A DNA stretch of 64,000 nucleotides from Erpetoichthys calabaricus (lineage: Eukaryota; Chordata; Cladistia; Polypteriformes; Polypteridae), in the NCBI RefSeq assembly GCF_900747795.2, contig NC_041401.2:650823-714822 (forward strand), in the 5' to 3' direction. Each line of letters starts with the position of its first letter. The stretch's first letter is position 1. The notes under the pieces are model-generated. The model ran no database searches. It worked only from the letters and a program-made list of their open reading frames with translations, and was not told the origin of the DNA. A program made the position numbers and the translations under genes. This document shows, piece by piece, positions 23,451 to 35,589 of this stretch.

Positions 23451-23640
23451 GGAGTGGTGGCTCTGAGGCTAGAGATCTGCACTGGCAATCGGAAGGTTGC
23501 TGGTTCAAATCCCGTAAAATGCCAATAGGGACTCTGCTCTGTTGGGCCCTTAAGCAAGGAAGGCATTTAACCTTAATTGCTGAGCGCTTTGAGTAGTGAG
23601 AAAAGTGCAATATAAATGCAAAGAATTATTAGGAATTATT
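23451..23640 (+). mobile_element. tRNA-derived SINE (head B, tail 1)
   Basis: Head B runs GTGGCTCTGAGGCTAGAGAT and has a B box GGTTCAAATCCCG. A middle part follows (GGGACTCTGCTCTGTTGGGC). It ends with tail 1: TGAGCGCTTTGAGTAGTGAG, AAAAGTGCAATATAAATGCA and an ATT-rich end. Confidence 0.78.
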
Positions 23641-24849
23641 CTGTTCTGGTGGTGCCCACCTCTGGTATGAACGTCACCGGCAGACTGTGAACCTGAAGAC
23701 GTAGGTGGTGGGACGGTCAAGTCTGTGCGCACCCGTCGACCAAATGGAGAAGCACGGCAGACATGCCAAGAGCCTGTAATGGCAGCTTACCAGGGACGGT
23801 GGCCTTGAACTGCCAGTTGAATTGTGGGTTTCAGCACACGACTGAAGCGCCCTATGGCTCCACTGGCAGCAGGGGCACACAGTGAGGAGCGGTGGCATCC
23901 TCCGGAGTGCCAGCAGAGATCAAGTGCCCCCCATTATCTGTCACCGTGGCGACTGACAACAGAAGACAGGAATCCGAGTACATTAGCAGTAGTTATGGAA
24001 GGGGTGGAGACTACAGCCGGTCATCTGCTGTGCCAGCCAATCAGGCTCAAGGCAGATCTCCAAAGGGCCACCTGGGAAAGGTGTAGGCGGTAAGGGAGGA
24101 GCTGTTTAGTCATTCAGCTGGCATGTCTGGCAAGAGCTAACGGCATCCATCTTTGGGCACCAGTAAAGCTCTACGCCAGTGGCACGGAGAAGATCTCACA
24201 GGCTCACTCTGCCCGTCACCAGCAACATTAAAACAGGTGGGCTCTCTCAAGGCTGCCACACCTGGTGGCACAACCAGGTGCTACAGTGCTTGGCAGGAGT
24301 GTTAATGCCCTCCCTCCCTCCCCCTTTATTCCATTGGCCGGCAATAACATTTGTCCAGGAAGAAGACGGTCGAGATGGACATGCCACTCCAGGACCAGAC
24401 ACCGGGCAGCTGGGTGGTGTGTGAGATTGGAAGTGGTTGGTGGACCTAGGTCAAAAACTCTGCTTCCCAGCTGAGGCTCCATCTGCCAACCTCAGACCTG
24501 AGCTTGTGCTATGGTTGGCATCACTCCAGCTCGTCTACATCATTGAGCCTACTGTACCATGCAGTGGAGGAGGCCTACGAGCGCAAGAAGCTGAGGTACG
24601 CCAATCTCACTAAGGTCCGCTGAGTCGAGGTGGGCTGCAGAGGGTTTAGTGCCACCTCAACATTGAGGCTACTCCGGAGTTGAGAGTGTGGGGTCAGACA
24701 GGCACTGAAGGACCTCTCCAGAGGAACAACTCCAGCCGGGCCTCAACTGGGTAGATGGTGTCTTGGGGTGAGCCCTCTGGAAGGAAGGGGGGGGGGTGCC
24801 CACTTGATAACCCAGAAAGGTGCCATGGCTCATTTGACAGTTCCACTAA
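23641..24849. other. Intergenic, nothing recognised
   Basis: Open frames here are short and carry no domain that I recognise. Some of it may be further decayed retroelement joined to the fossil at 24850-25460. Confidence 0.4.
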
Positions 24850-25460
24850 ATCTAAGCTGAAGGTCTCATGTATGCCATTAGGGACGTGAACATCAAGTCC
24901 TATGAAACAGAACCTCTGTGTGTACCACACCTTGGTGACTCTCATGTGCAACTGCAATTAATGACATACAAAGGTGGCAAGCTGGCACAATCAGACGTGA
25001 GCCACGGAACACAAACTTGTGATGGACAGAAAGTCCTCAACGGAGCTTGTAGTGTGGCAGCACGTCTGAGTGATCGGGGTCCGTAGCTTAGTGAGTCTGG
25101 ACATTCAGCACAAGCAGATTCCAAGTCAGCAGGACACCATGTGTTACGTGACACAGAGAGGAGGGCGACAACCTCGGGTTCAGCATCGTCAGCGGGAGCG
25201 ACGGGTAAGGGCAGGCGAGACGGGCAGGCAGCAGGAGCATTGTGGGCGATGTAATACATCAAAGTCAGAAGACGTGTAGACCATCTTGTAATGCGCATCC
25301 CATGGTGGTCCGTGCACAGGGTGAAGTGACATCCCCACAGGTATGTGTGCCACTTCTCCACCGCCCACACACAGGCCAGCGCTTCTTTATCCACTATTGA
25401 ATTGCAGCGGGTACTTAGTGGGTGAGAAGGGTGGCACAACACTTTCTCGCCACCCCAACA
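24850..25460 (-). mobile_element. Ty3/gypsy LTR retrotransposon fossil (RNase H and start of integrase)
   Basis: The minus strand carries a pol fragment of a Ty3/gypsy-type element: the RNase H part (DKEALACVWAVEKWHTYLWG, FTLCTDHH) followed by the linker and apparently the first part of the integrase region. Gag, protease, most of RT, the integrase core and both LTRs were not found. It is a broken, old fragment with several breaks. Confidence 0.72.
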
Positions 25461-25779
25461 ACCACCACGCAGCGCTTTACAGTTTCACTCCAGGTTTGGT
25501 TAAAGGAGGCATGAAAGACGGAGCAACAAATATATAAGTATAAAAAATAAGTGGCAGATTAATTAAAGCAATAAAAGAAAAAATGAGAAAAAAATCAATT
25601 TATAAAGAAAAATATCTGGGGGTCTGTGAGTCCAGGGGGCCAAAAACTCAACAACGACGAGCCACTTGAAGAGTCCAACTGTCTAAGAGGAGACGCGCAA
25701 AAGTCCTGGGATTCAAACACGAAAAGGACGGCAGTGACAGAAAGGCTGGGACTCGCCATCCAATGAAAAGTCAGGCGGG

Positions 25780-25842
25780 AAAACAAACAAACAAACAAAC
25801 AAACAAACAAACAAACAAACAAACAAACAAACAAACAAACAA

Positions 25843-25898
<56 letters not shown>
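25780..25898. repeat. Compound microsatellite (AAAC)n(AGAC)n
   Basis: About 17 AAAC units pass directly into about 13 AGAC units. One C-terminal base change per unit (A to G) links the two halves. The open frames across it (CLSVCLSV, CLFVCLFV) are only translations of the repeat. Confidence 0.95.
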
Positions 25899-25901
<3 letters not shown>

Positions 25902-26791
25902 GCGGTACAATACAAGAACATTCATGACGTCTCCATTCTAATTTCTACTGAAGCCCGTGAGGGGGACATGGGAAAAAAAAAAAAAAAAAGATGTACTCTC
26001 GCGAGATCTCGCTGAACGTCTCTGGGTCATTTGGTCACCATAGAAACGACAGGGACGGGTCACATGTTGTGTTAGCGTCTCTGTTCTCGGCCTCAGCAGG
26101 TTAGATTGGTTCATTAGCTCCTTATAACCGCACTGAGGGGCTCGCCACGTGGACGAGAAAATAAAAATGACAAACGGAGCACCAAAGCCTGAAAAGTCAC
26201 AGAGGAGGATTTGTTAGAAACAAAGAGACAGGGTGGGCGGAAAGTCCTTTCATGATCTGAAGTGCTTGTGTATTGTGACGTCCCGCCGCATAAACACACA
26301 AAAAATGGAGCCGCTTGTCCGGGGGAGTCTTCTAAATAACGACTGGCTTTTTATTGAATGTGCCGCGATATAAACGGTGCCCGTTGTCTGGGTCACAGGG
26401 ACACCCCCAAAATAACAAAGACAATTCACATTCGTCCTATCTACCTCTTTAACTGTTCGCTCCCTTGGCCACTTGGTGCTGTCCGTCTGTCTCTCCGGCC
26501 ATCACCTCCCCTTTTCTTCACACTCCGTTAATTAACCCTTCACTCAACTCTCTCTCTAGAGAGGCGCCCCAAGTGTAACCCCAAAACTCTACCGCAACGC
26601 TGCCTCCCCTCCCTACAGCCCATGCAATGGCAGGACACGCCACAATACTACTATTAATAATACTACTGTTACTATGTCAACGGTGACATCATACAAAGTT
26701 ACTGTCCGTTATACCAGCCTGGGACTCTCTGGGACTGTGTGCTTATCAGTATGCTGCTGGTGGTGATGGAGTGTGTGAATTAGGGATTAAG

Positions 26792-26823
26792 AAAGTATCT
26801 ATCTATTATATAGTGCCTTTCTG

Positions 26824-26884
<61 letters not shown>

Positions 26885-26897
26885 TATATAGCGCCTT

Positions 26898-26970
<73 letters not shown>

Positions 26971-26987
26971 TATATAGCGCCTTTCAC

Positions 26988-27044
<57 letters not shown>

Positions 27045-27095
27045 TATATAGCGCCTTTCACTCTATCTATCTATCTATCTATTATATAGTGCCTT

Positions 27096-27152
<57 letters not shown>

Positions 27153-27165
27153 TATATAGCGCCTT

Positions 27166-27215
<50 letters not shown>

Positions 27216-27227
27216 ATATAGTGCCTT

Positions 27228-27276
<49 letters not shown>

Positions 27277-27293
27277 TATATAGCGCCTTTCAC

Positions 27294-27354
<61 letters not shown>

Positions 27355-27405
27355 TATATAGCGCCTTTCACTCTATCTATCTATCTATCTATTATATAGT
27401 GCCTT

Positions 27406-27462
<57 letters not shown>

Positions 27463-27513
27463 TATATAGCGCCTTTCACTCTATCTATCTATCTATCTAT
27501 TATATAGTGCCTT

Positions 27514-27554
<41 letters not shown>

Positions 27555-27571
27555 TATATAGCGCCTTTCAC

Positions 27572-27625
<54 letters not shown>

Positions 27626-27626
27626 G
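26792..27626. repeat. (TCTA)n array with 13 embedded TATATAGYGCCTTTC tails
   Basis: An 835-base array of TCTA units is interrupted at rather regular spacing by a 17-base element, ATTATATAGCGCCTTTC or ATTATATAGTGCCTTTC, sometimes followed by ACTC. I count 13 copies, the first near 26806 and the last near 27553. On the minus strand each reads GAAAGGCGCTATATAAT plus (AGAT)n, the form of a retroposon 3' end with its simple-repeat tail. The translations rich in LSIYLSIY are artefacts. Confidence 0.95.
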
Positions 27627-30600
27627 ATTTTGAATCAAATGTTAAAGTCAGACAACGAGACTCAGTAGGACACGTCAGTAAGCACACACAGCCATCGTTC
27701 TTCACGTCATCTTAAAGTGTAAAGTGTTTCATTTGCTTTATGTCAATTTCTGTGACTTTCTAGTTTACAAAGTTAAGAAACGTTAAGTCAGTGCCACCTC
27801 ATAGCCACCTAACACGGTACGAGACACGCTGTAGAGGCTGCTGTATCCATCATTCACCTAATTCTGATCTAATCTAATTTAGTAGAAGGTCTCTGTAAAT
27901 CCTCCGCCATACCGTATATACAGGCAGGTGATTACCGAGCGGCGCTGTGTGCCCAGGACACGTGGATGTGCTGTAAATTCCTCAGGTGTTCTTCTTCTGT
28001 TGAATGACACACTGACTGTGATTACTCCTTCGATTCTCACCACTGGATTTCTGTAAAATAAAAAGGCGTATAATGAATTTTGTAAGCTGTCTGTGTGTTT
28101 TTCTTATTCCTGTTTATTACTCTTCTTACATCTGATGTTCCGTATTTACAGATTGACAAGGCGGTGCTGCCCAATGTGACTGATGTCCAAACGGCACAGT
28201 CCCTCTCTTCCTGCGGTGACAGACTTGCCGTCCTCTCTTTCTGTCCACAAGTGACGTCCATCACTGATAAAGAGACTCGTTTACAAACACGAAGAGCTAA
28301 AATAGAAATGAAAGACAAAGGAGCCTCGTGTGGCACATCATCTGCGGTTGGAGAGGAAGGTGACGTGATAGCAAGACAGGAGAAAAGACTTCAAGGAAGA
28401 TGAAAAGATGAAATTAGGTAAAGAATCCCAGCAGGTGAGGACCAGGAATGGTGGAGGAGGAAGACGTGTCACCGTCACAAAGACATCAGCTGTGTCTCTG
28501 ATTTTGAAATACGGTTGGAGTTGAGTTTCCCAGACGGACATTTGACAAAAGGAAGAGCTGAAGATTTTACTTTTGATGTCAGTGATTTTCAAAGAGAGCC
28601 GATTCCTGTGGATGTTACGGTCGGCACGTTTTACTTTTGCACAAATGCAGACGCTCCTTTGACAGACGAGTCATCTCAAGTCTGCCAGCCCAGTGGACTC
28701 AGACACACCGACACCTGTGGACCTGGTAGTGGGCCCAGTGAAGAGGTGTGTGACATCACAAGATGTTTGTTTCGGTACACTAATGTATTTTACTCGACTT
28801 TCCCCCCTTTTGTGTTATTAGTAAGTAGCCTCAGTCAGAAGGCCTCAGATCTCCCAGACCCTCCGTTGTTTCTAAGGTGTTGTACTTCATATCTTCTCAC
28901 CACCTTCAGTCCTCCATTCATAACCTCAGGCAGTTAGGTGTAGTAAAAGACCAGCAGGAGTTACACTTTAACTAATGTATCATTGATAATATTCATAAAT
29001 AATAACAATATGCAAAGTACATTTGAATATCGACAACCATACCACCTGGTGGAGTTGAGGTGGCACACAGACATGTGAGTTACTGTAAACGTCTCCAGTG
29101 AAGGCCTCATCGGTGCTCCTCTTTCTTCAGCACAGGCCACGCGCCCGTCTCAGTATGGCTGCTCAGCTCTGCTCTTCATTGTGTTGACCTTCTCAGTTCA
29201 TGGAGTGTGTGAGCTGCTCCTTCATCAGCTGGTAAGACTGAGCAGATTTCTGGATGTTCTCTCCAACCCCTACAGCCAATAGGACGTCATGGTACTTAAA
29301 GGCTTCTGATACAAGCCACTCCCAGACAGCCACACTTCAGACCAATGGGGTGACAGAACACCTTCACACCTGCCACCCCCCCAAACCACATGTTAAGGTA
29401 AAGCTTGGCACTTGGGCAGCCTGACTTTCCTATTGGCTGAGACGTTCACTAAACTTGTTTCAGGAACTTCATCTGTCATAAAATTCAAAGAGACTCAGCC
29501 CTGGTCGTGGACATGGATGCTTCTCACCAACGTGACTCTGATATTCCATTTGGTTTGTCTAAGTTACAATTAAAGACATACAAAATATTTATCAACTTAA
29601 ATGCAAAATCTCACATCACAACAGAAGTATTCATAATAGATACAGTGATGATGGTGATGATGGGGAACATGGATGGAGATGGAGTCAACTTTAGGTAGGA
29701 AGTTAATCCACATGAACTTTGTAAACACAGAGCTGCATTTTGTGCCAGCAATCACCCTGGTGCTTCTCTGGAACTTTTTGCACGTGCTGTGTGGCGAGTG
29801 GCTGGGGGTGGCACCCAGCTGGGATGCCCAGAAGGACCAGAGGAGGAATTTGCCTCCTCCAGACCACAAGTGGATAACCGCCCTGGTGACTTTTGGGACC
29901 ACAGGAACTGAGCTTGGAAGCTGAACCCTATGGGGGCCTGTGGCCACCACCAGGGGGTGCTCTGATGCCTGGAAAGCTCTGGTCCCTGGAAGTGCTGGGG
30001 GAAGACAACCAGGGACACCCGGAGTGCTTCCAGGTGCACAGCTGGTACTTCTGCCACACTGGGGAGTGCCAGTGGAAGATTATTGGGAGGCACCTGGAGC
30101 ACATCTGGGTGATTATAAAAGGGGCCGCCTCTCTCTGTTCAGGGGCTGGAGTCGGGAGCGGAGGAGGAGGAGGAGGAGGACGAAGAGGCATCATTGTGAC
30201 AGGCCTGGAGTTTGGGGGAGTTCTGGGGTTGTGTGCACCTTGTAAATAGTATTATGGTGTAACTAAAGGTGTGCTGGTGCTTTAAACATGTCTACCTGTC
30301 TGTGTCCAGCCGTCCTCCTCAGCTGTCACTGCTCTGTTTTTAGGACTTTATTCTTTACGTGTGCTGAGGTCCACTTAGTGGTGAGAACATTTTAAAATTG
30401 ATGGAGTGCTTTATCCTTACTAAGCCGTGTGTATCTTGTGCAGAAGTGTGGATTTCTCACTGCCACTATTTGAAATGAGGACTAAACACATTTTGTTTCT
30501 GTTTACTGCAGAAGTTCATTTTCAGTTGCAAACAAGAACCAAAAAACAAAGGAGAACAATGTCAGCGGAAGTCACGTCATTGTCATTCAACCCCAGAAGA

Positions 30601-31054
30601 CCCTAAAGTGCTTCACACTGGAAAAAGACAGGAGATGATGATGACAGCATTTGGAATCCATTCGTCCACCCATCTGTCCACCTGTTATCCAAGCCGCTAC
30701 ATCCTAACTACTGGGTCACCGGAGCGTTTGGAACGACACTCCCAGTCCTCGGATGATTTCCCCAACTCCTGTTTGAAGGTGTTCACCTGACTGGTCCACT
30801 CGTCTCTCCTGAGTCTTCTGAAGATCTGGCAGAACTCGACACAGAAGAGGCAGAGACAAGTGCTTGGGATCCACAGGATGATCTTGGTGGAGAATTTGGT
30901 GATAAATGGGATTACAACACGGGGGCCACACAGCTAATGACTAAGACCAGGAATCATAAGGGCACAAAATCCAAACTCCTTCCACTTGTTAAGGTAAACC
31001 TTCTGTCAGGTTTGTATGTTCGGTGAACTCCATTATCTAAACGTTACTCACCTG
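27627..31054. other. Intergenic, mostly unassigned
   Basis: No exon of a known gene was seen. The stretch 29740-30250 looks like a dispersed repeat with GTGATTATAAAAGGGGCCG, a TATA-like promoter core at 30110-30128, so it may be a solo promoter-bearing repeat. A SINE tail 2 scrap in minus orientation lies at about 30658-30722 (CCAAGCCGCTACATCCTAAC). Confidence 0.4.
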
Positions 31055-32892
31055 TGCGGTGTTACTGTAATTATGTTGTTAGACTTAAGCGCAGCGTTTG
31101 ACACCATCGACCATTCGATTTTACTGCACAGGCTAGAAAATGATGTTGGGCTTACAGGCACCGTGCTCGCTTGGTTTAGTTCTTATTTATCAAATCGATT
31201 CCAATATGTACAGAAATGTGCTGACAGGACTCCATCATTATACACAGAAGTTCAATATGGTGTCCCGCAGGGCTCAGTACTGGGACCTTTACTGTTTTCA
31301 CTTTACATGCTTCCACTGGGATCTCTCATTAGGAAACATAATGTTAATTTTCACTTGTATGCAGATGACACCCAGTTATACCTTTCATATAAATCAAATG
31401 AAGTTTCTCCGATGTTGTCTTTAATTAGTTGTGTTTGTGAATTAAAGGAGTGGATGGATGAGAACTACTTGTCTTTAAATACAGATAAAACAGAGATGTT
31501 ACTTGTTGGAGGGAATGACGCTGATCATAACAATATTTTGTCATCATTTAACTCAGTTGGAATCCCAATTAATTTTACTGAATCAGCCCGCAATCTAGGA
31601 GTTATCTTTGACTCTAGCAGGTCATTTAAAGCGCATATTACAAAGTTGTCCAAAACATGTTTCTTCCATCTTAAAAATGTTAGGAAATTAAGGCGCTTTC
31701 TAAATAAACAGGATTCTGAGAAACTAATTCATGCATTTATCTCTAATAGGATTGACTACTGCAATGCGGTGTTCACTGGATGTTCAAACTGTTCTTTATA
31801 AGCCTCCAGTTAATACAAAATGCGGCTGCAAGAATTATTACAAGAACAAGAAAATACGAACACATAACTCCAGTTCTTAAATCCTTACACTGGCTCCCGG
31901 TTAAGTTTAGGGCAGATTTCAAAATCCTCCTTTTAATATATAACACATTAAATGGCCGAGGTCCGGCTTACTTGTCTGAACTTATCATGACTTACAAACC
32001 TGAGCGCACATTAAGATCTCAAGATGCTGGTCTGCTTAGGATTCCAAGGATTAATAAACTAACAGTGGGAGGTCGAGCTTTTAGCTACAGGGCCCCTAAA
32101 CTGTGGAATGGTCTGCCTGCTACTATAAGAGATGCCCCTTCGGTCTCAGCTTTTAAATCCCGGCTGAAGACTCACTACTTCAGTTTAGCACACCCTGACT
32201 AGAGCTGCTGATTAACTGTACAGACTGCATCTCTGTTGTTAGTCATTAGCACTTAAACATAAGTCACATGACAGTTAGAATTGGATACTAACCCTCACCT
32301 ATTCTGTTTTTCTTCTCGGTACTCAAATGTGGCACTTGGTGCCATGGCCCACCTGCCAACTTGTTTTGCCTGCCTAAGGAAAAGTCATCTCTGATGGAGG
32401 ATCGCAGGAATCGTCAGTTTGAGGGGTCCTGTCATCGGATTGGCTGGCCCAGTTATGGAATGGCCAATAGGGGGAGGCAGCTTGATGGCTGAGGTCTCCA
32501 GGACTCTACACAAATCCAAATCTTATTATGGGATATCATCTACTGTTAAATTCTGCTCCGTACTTCTAAACTTTTTATTTGTATACTGTATTGAGGATTT
32601 GTTCTGTTCTGTGTATTGACCCCCTTTTTCTTTTTGACACCCACTGCACGTCCAGCCTACCTGTAAAGGGGTCTCTCTTTGCCTTTCCAGAGGTTTCTTC
32701 CTTTTTTTCCCTACTAGGTTTTTTTTGGGAGTTGTTTCTTGTCTTCTTAGAGAGTCGAGGGGCTGGGGGGCTGTCAATAACCAGGGTCTGTTAAAGCCCA
32801 TTGTGGCACTTCTTGTGTGATTTTGGGCTACACAACAGATAAATTGTATTGTATTATTATATTGTATTATATTATTGTATTGTATTACATTC
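31055..32892 (+). mobile_element. L2-type LINE, 5' truncated
   Basis: Encodes the RT from motif A onward: [40 protein letters not shown] (motif B), [12 protein letters not shown] with an intact [20 protein letters not shown] and [14 protein letters not shown], then after one frame shift near 31797 [40 protein letters not shown] and a stop at 32200. The 5' part with endonuclease is missing. The 3' UTR ends in TGTGATTTTGGGCTACACAA and a TATTG/TATTA repeat, the usual L2 finish. It is better preserved than the copy at 5850 and probably younger. Confidence 0.9.
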
Positions 32893-33779
32893 GTACTCTG
32901 GAGAGGATCAGCTGCCTCTCCTGTGATACGCCGTCCGTCTCCGCTACTCTGCCCACAGCGTGTGAAGGAGCCGCTCTGACTTACGTGTCTTGTTAGGATC
33001 TCATCGGCCAGTAACTGAGACACATTTATTTTTCAAACTGCATAAAGTCAAACAAGAGCTGATGACAACCAGTGGAATGACAAGGACTTTTTCATATTTT
33101 TATTAGCATTTCTATAATAACCTTTTTGTTTGTTCGTATCTCTGAAGAGCGTCACATCCAAGTCACAGACGAACAACAAAGCAGCAACAGTTGTTAGCTG
33201 AGGCCTGTGGATCAAAGCGTCTGATGGCACAGATTTCACGATTTCTTCTGCCCGTGGAAGTCGGCTTTTTACTTTTTCATCTTTTGTTAAAATCTAAATC
33301 TCGATGGTCTCACAGCCATCCCTGGATTTAACTTGAAGGGCGTTATTATAACATTTTAGTTTTTACCCACAGCAGTATGCAATACCATTTTTGTGTTGTA
33401 TTCCTGTTGTCTACATGACAGGACGGTGATTGTGTCTTCTCATGTCACTAATTATTTAAGAGCCTTAGTCATCAGCTAGTGGCCAACATCTGCCACAATG
33501 TGCTGTCAGTGAATGAAGAAGAAATGCCAACTACACAGGTGAAGCGCAGCACAGCAAGCAGCCCGTCTACAGACGATAGTAGGATGACATTACAGCCGGG
33601 ACACCTGGAAGGAGGTCTAAACGTCCCCTTGGCCACGAGGGGGCAACTGCCCTGGATAAAGAGGGGACCACGGGGACGGAGGCTCAAGCCCAGTGGGGTC
33701 CGTGGCCACCCTGAGCTTCGTGGAGCCTGGGAGATCTGGGGTGCTGCAGGAAGCTCATCAACAAGCACCTCTGGGTGAC
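32893..33779. other. Intergenic, nothing recognised
   Basis: No gene-like exon. The part 33595-33770 has the style of the GC-rich repeat at 29740-30250 but the match is weak. Confidence 0.35.
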
Positions 33780-33862
<83 letters not shown>

Positions 33863-33876
33863 GACAGGCACTATAT

Positions 33877-33954
<78 letters not shown>
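33780..33954. repeat. (GATA)n microsatellite with a retroposon-tail motif
   Basis: Two runs of GATA (about 20 and 16 units) are separated by ATGACAGGCACTATATGATA, a variant of the GGCGCTATATAA tail motif. The array thus has the same structure as the one at 26792-27626, in the opposite orientation. Confidence 0.95.
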
Positions 33955-33956
<2 letters not shown>

Positions 33957-34195
33957 CTTTATTAATCCCAATGGGAAATTCACATTCTCCAGCAGCAGCA
34001 TACTGATACAATAAATAATATTAAATTAAAGAATGATAATAATGCAGGTGAAAAACAGACAATAACTGTATAATGTTAAATGTTAACGTTTACCCCCCCA
34101 GGTGGAATTAAAGAGTCACATAGTTTGGGGGAGGAACGATCTCCTCAGTCTGTCAGTGGAGTAATAAGAGGGGCGGCCCCCGGACATTGAAAGGT
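33955..34195 (-). mobile_element. Fragment of a retroelement 3' end next to the GATA array
   Basis: Begins TTTATTAATCCCAATGGGAA directly after the GATA repeat and continues with an AT-rich part to TCTCCTCAGTCTGTCAGTGG. The sequence ACTTTATTAATCCC next to GATA repeats is a familiar dispersed fish repeat. If GATA is its 3' tail, the element reads on the minus strand. The family was not assigned. Confidence 0.45.
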
Positions 34196-34228
34196 CCGTA
34201 TTGGAGTGTGTGTGGTGCACGACTGTGT

Positions 34229-34503
34229 CATCCATCCATCATCCAACCCGCTATATCTGAAGGGTTGCGGAGGTCTGCTGGAGCCGATCTCAGCCAACAC
34301 AGGGCGCAAGGCAAGAAACAAACCCCGGGCAGGACACCAGCCCACCGCAGGGCACACACACACACACACACACAGTCTTTGGACTGTCGGAGGAAACCCA
34401 CGCAGATGACATGCAAACTCCATGCTGGGAGGACCTGGGAAGCGAACCCAGACGGGTCTCCTTACTGTGAGGCAGCAGCAGCGCTACCCACTGCGCCACC
34501 CTG
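34229..34503 (-). mobile_element. tRNA-derived SINE (head A, tail 2), internally shortened
   Basis: Minus orientation: GGTGGCGCAGTGGGTAGCGC head, B box GGGTTCGCTTCCC, then CAGTCCAAAGAC and the tail GCCCTGCGGTGGGCTGG to GGATGATGGATGGATG. Compared with 14428-14742 it lacks part of the body where a (TG)n run stands (plus-strand (CA)n at 34356-34374). Confidence 0.78.
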
Positions 34504-34578
34504 CCAGCTTGTGTTAAAATATCAATTACAACATTATACTGAAACAAACCCAAGACTAAAAAGTTGAAAATAATAGCA

Positions 34579-34829
34579 GTATAAAAAATACTTTATAAAA
34601 ACCACACTTAGATCAAGTTACAAAGTCTACTGAAAGTACAAAAGAAGTCAGTCAGTCGTCAGTCGTTGGGCGCCTTTGCTAAGATCTGAAGCCGTGTTTC
34701 TGAATGTTGATCGGTGAAAGGCGCCCAGCGCTGTTATTTTACGAGTGACGACTGACTGACTTCTTTTGTACTTTTCGGTAGACTTTGTAACTTGATCTAA
34801 GTGTGGTTTTTATAAAGTATTTTGTATAC
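34579..34829. mobile_element. Foldback MITE-like element, 251 bp
   Basis: The left arm (from GTATAAAAAATACTTTATAA at 34579 to about 34680) is the inverse complement of the right arm (about 34720-34829, ending TATAAAGTATTTTGTATAC). The arms share AAGTCAGTCAGTCGTCA, CACTTAGATCAAGTTACAAA and AAGGCGCC next to the loop. The loop is about 40 bases and there is no coding sequence. No target duplication was clear. Confidence 0.8.
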
Positions 34830-35589
34830 TTCTATATATTATTTTGTCTTTCTGGTCTGTCCAACAGTCCAAAACAAAAGATATTCACATTTAGAATCTA
34901 AACCACAGCTGGTTATTAAAAGTCAATCTGATTATTTCTGACAGATGAACTTCTGACAAGCAGCAGCGTCTTAGGCTCACTGATGTCCTGTTTGGGGTCA
35001 CATATGAAGTGACCCTCCAAGACACTCCGGACTTATGGGTACACGTCGAAGTTCACAGCGTGACACGGATCATTTGGTAGACTGAGGTGGCTCTCCGCCA
35101 TATTAATATCGCATATTAAGTTCATATCTTTCTACAGTATTTAGATCTCTGGATCGCAGGGTTTGGCTGACCGACACACACACTCCTTTCTGCCCAGTTG
35201 ATGCTCATCGTCAACTGGGTTTAGAAGATCTCTTGTCCTGTACACTTCAGACACAGCAAACATGACACGAGGCCGAGCGCTGGGGACATTCGTGTTTTTG
35301 GACGGCCTGCTGGCGTGCGCACCCCAAACCTGTGCAGAGTCACCCAGAGAACATGCACACAGATTTAGGCAGGCCACTAATAATCCTGAACCCGATATGA
35401 AGCAGACACACACAGCAGATTTTTAACTGTACTCCTCCCCTCTCTCTGTCATTTCCCATCCTGTCCTCCTTTTTCTCTTCTTTCTCCTTCTCCTGCTCTT
35501 CCCCTTGCTTCTCACAAACAAACTCCCGTATAACACTATAATATGAGAACATTATCATCCATCAACTCACCTGGATAAGTCCCACGCAA

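Noticed and set aside
23480-23530. tRNA genes at the SINE heads
   Set aside because: Only A and B box-like parts remain; no complete cloverleaf, and each is joined to a SINE tail.
25595-25925. Frame rich in CLFV and CLSV as a membrane protein
   Set aside because: It is the minus-strand translation of the AAAC/AGAC microsatellite.
26771-27668. Frames rich in LSIY as transmembrane proteins
   Set aside because: They are translations of (TCTA)n and change frame freely.
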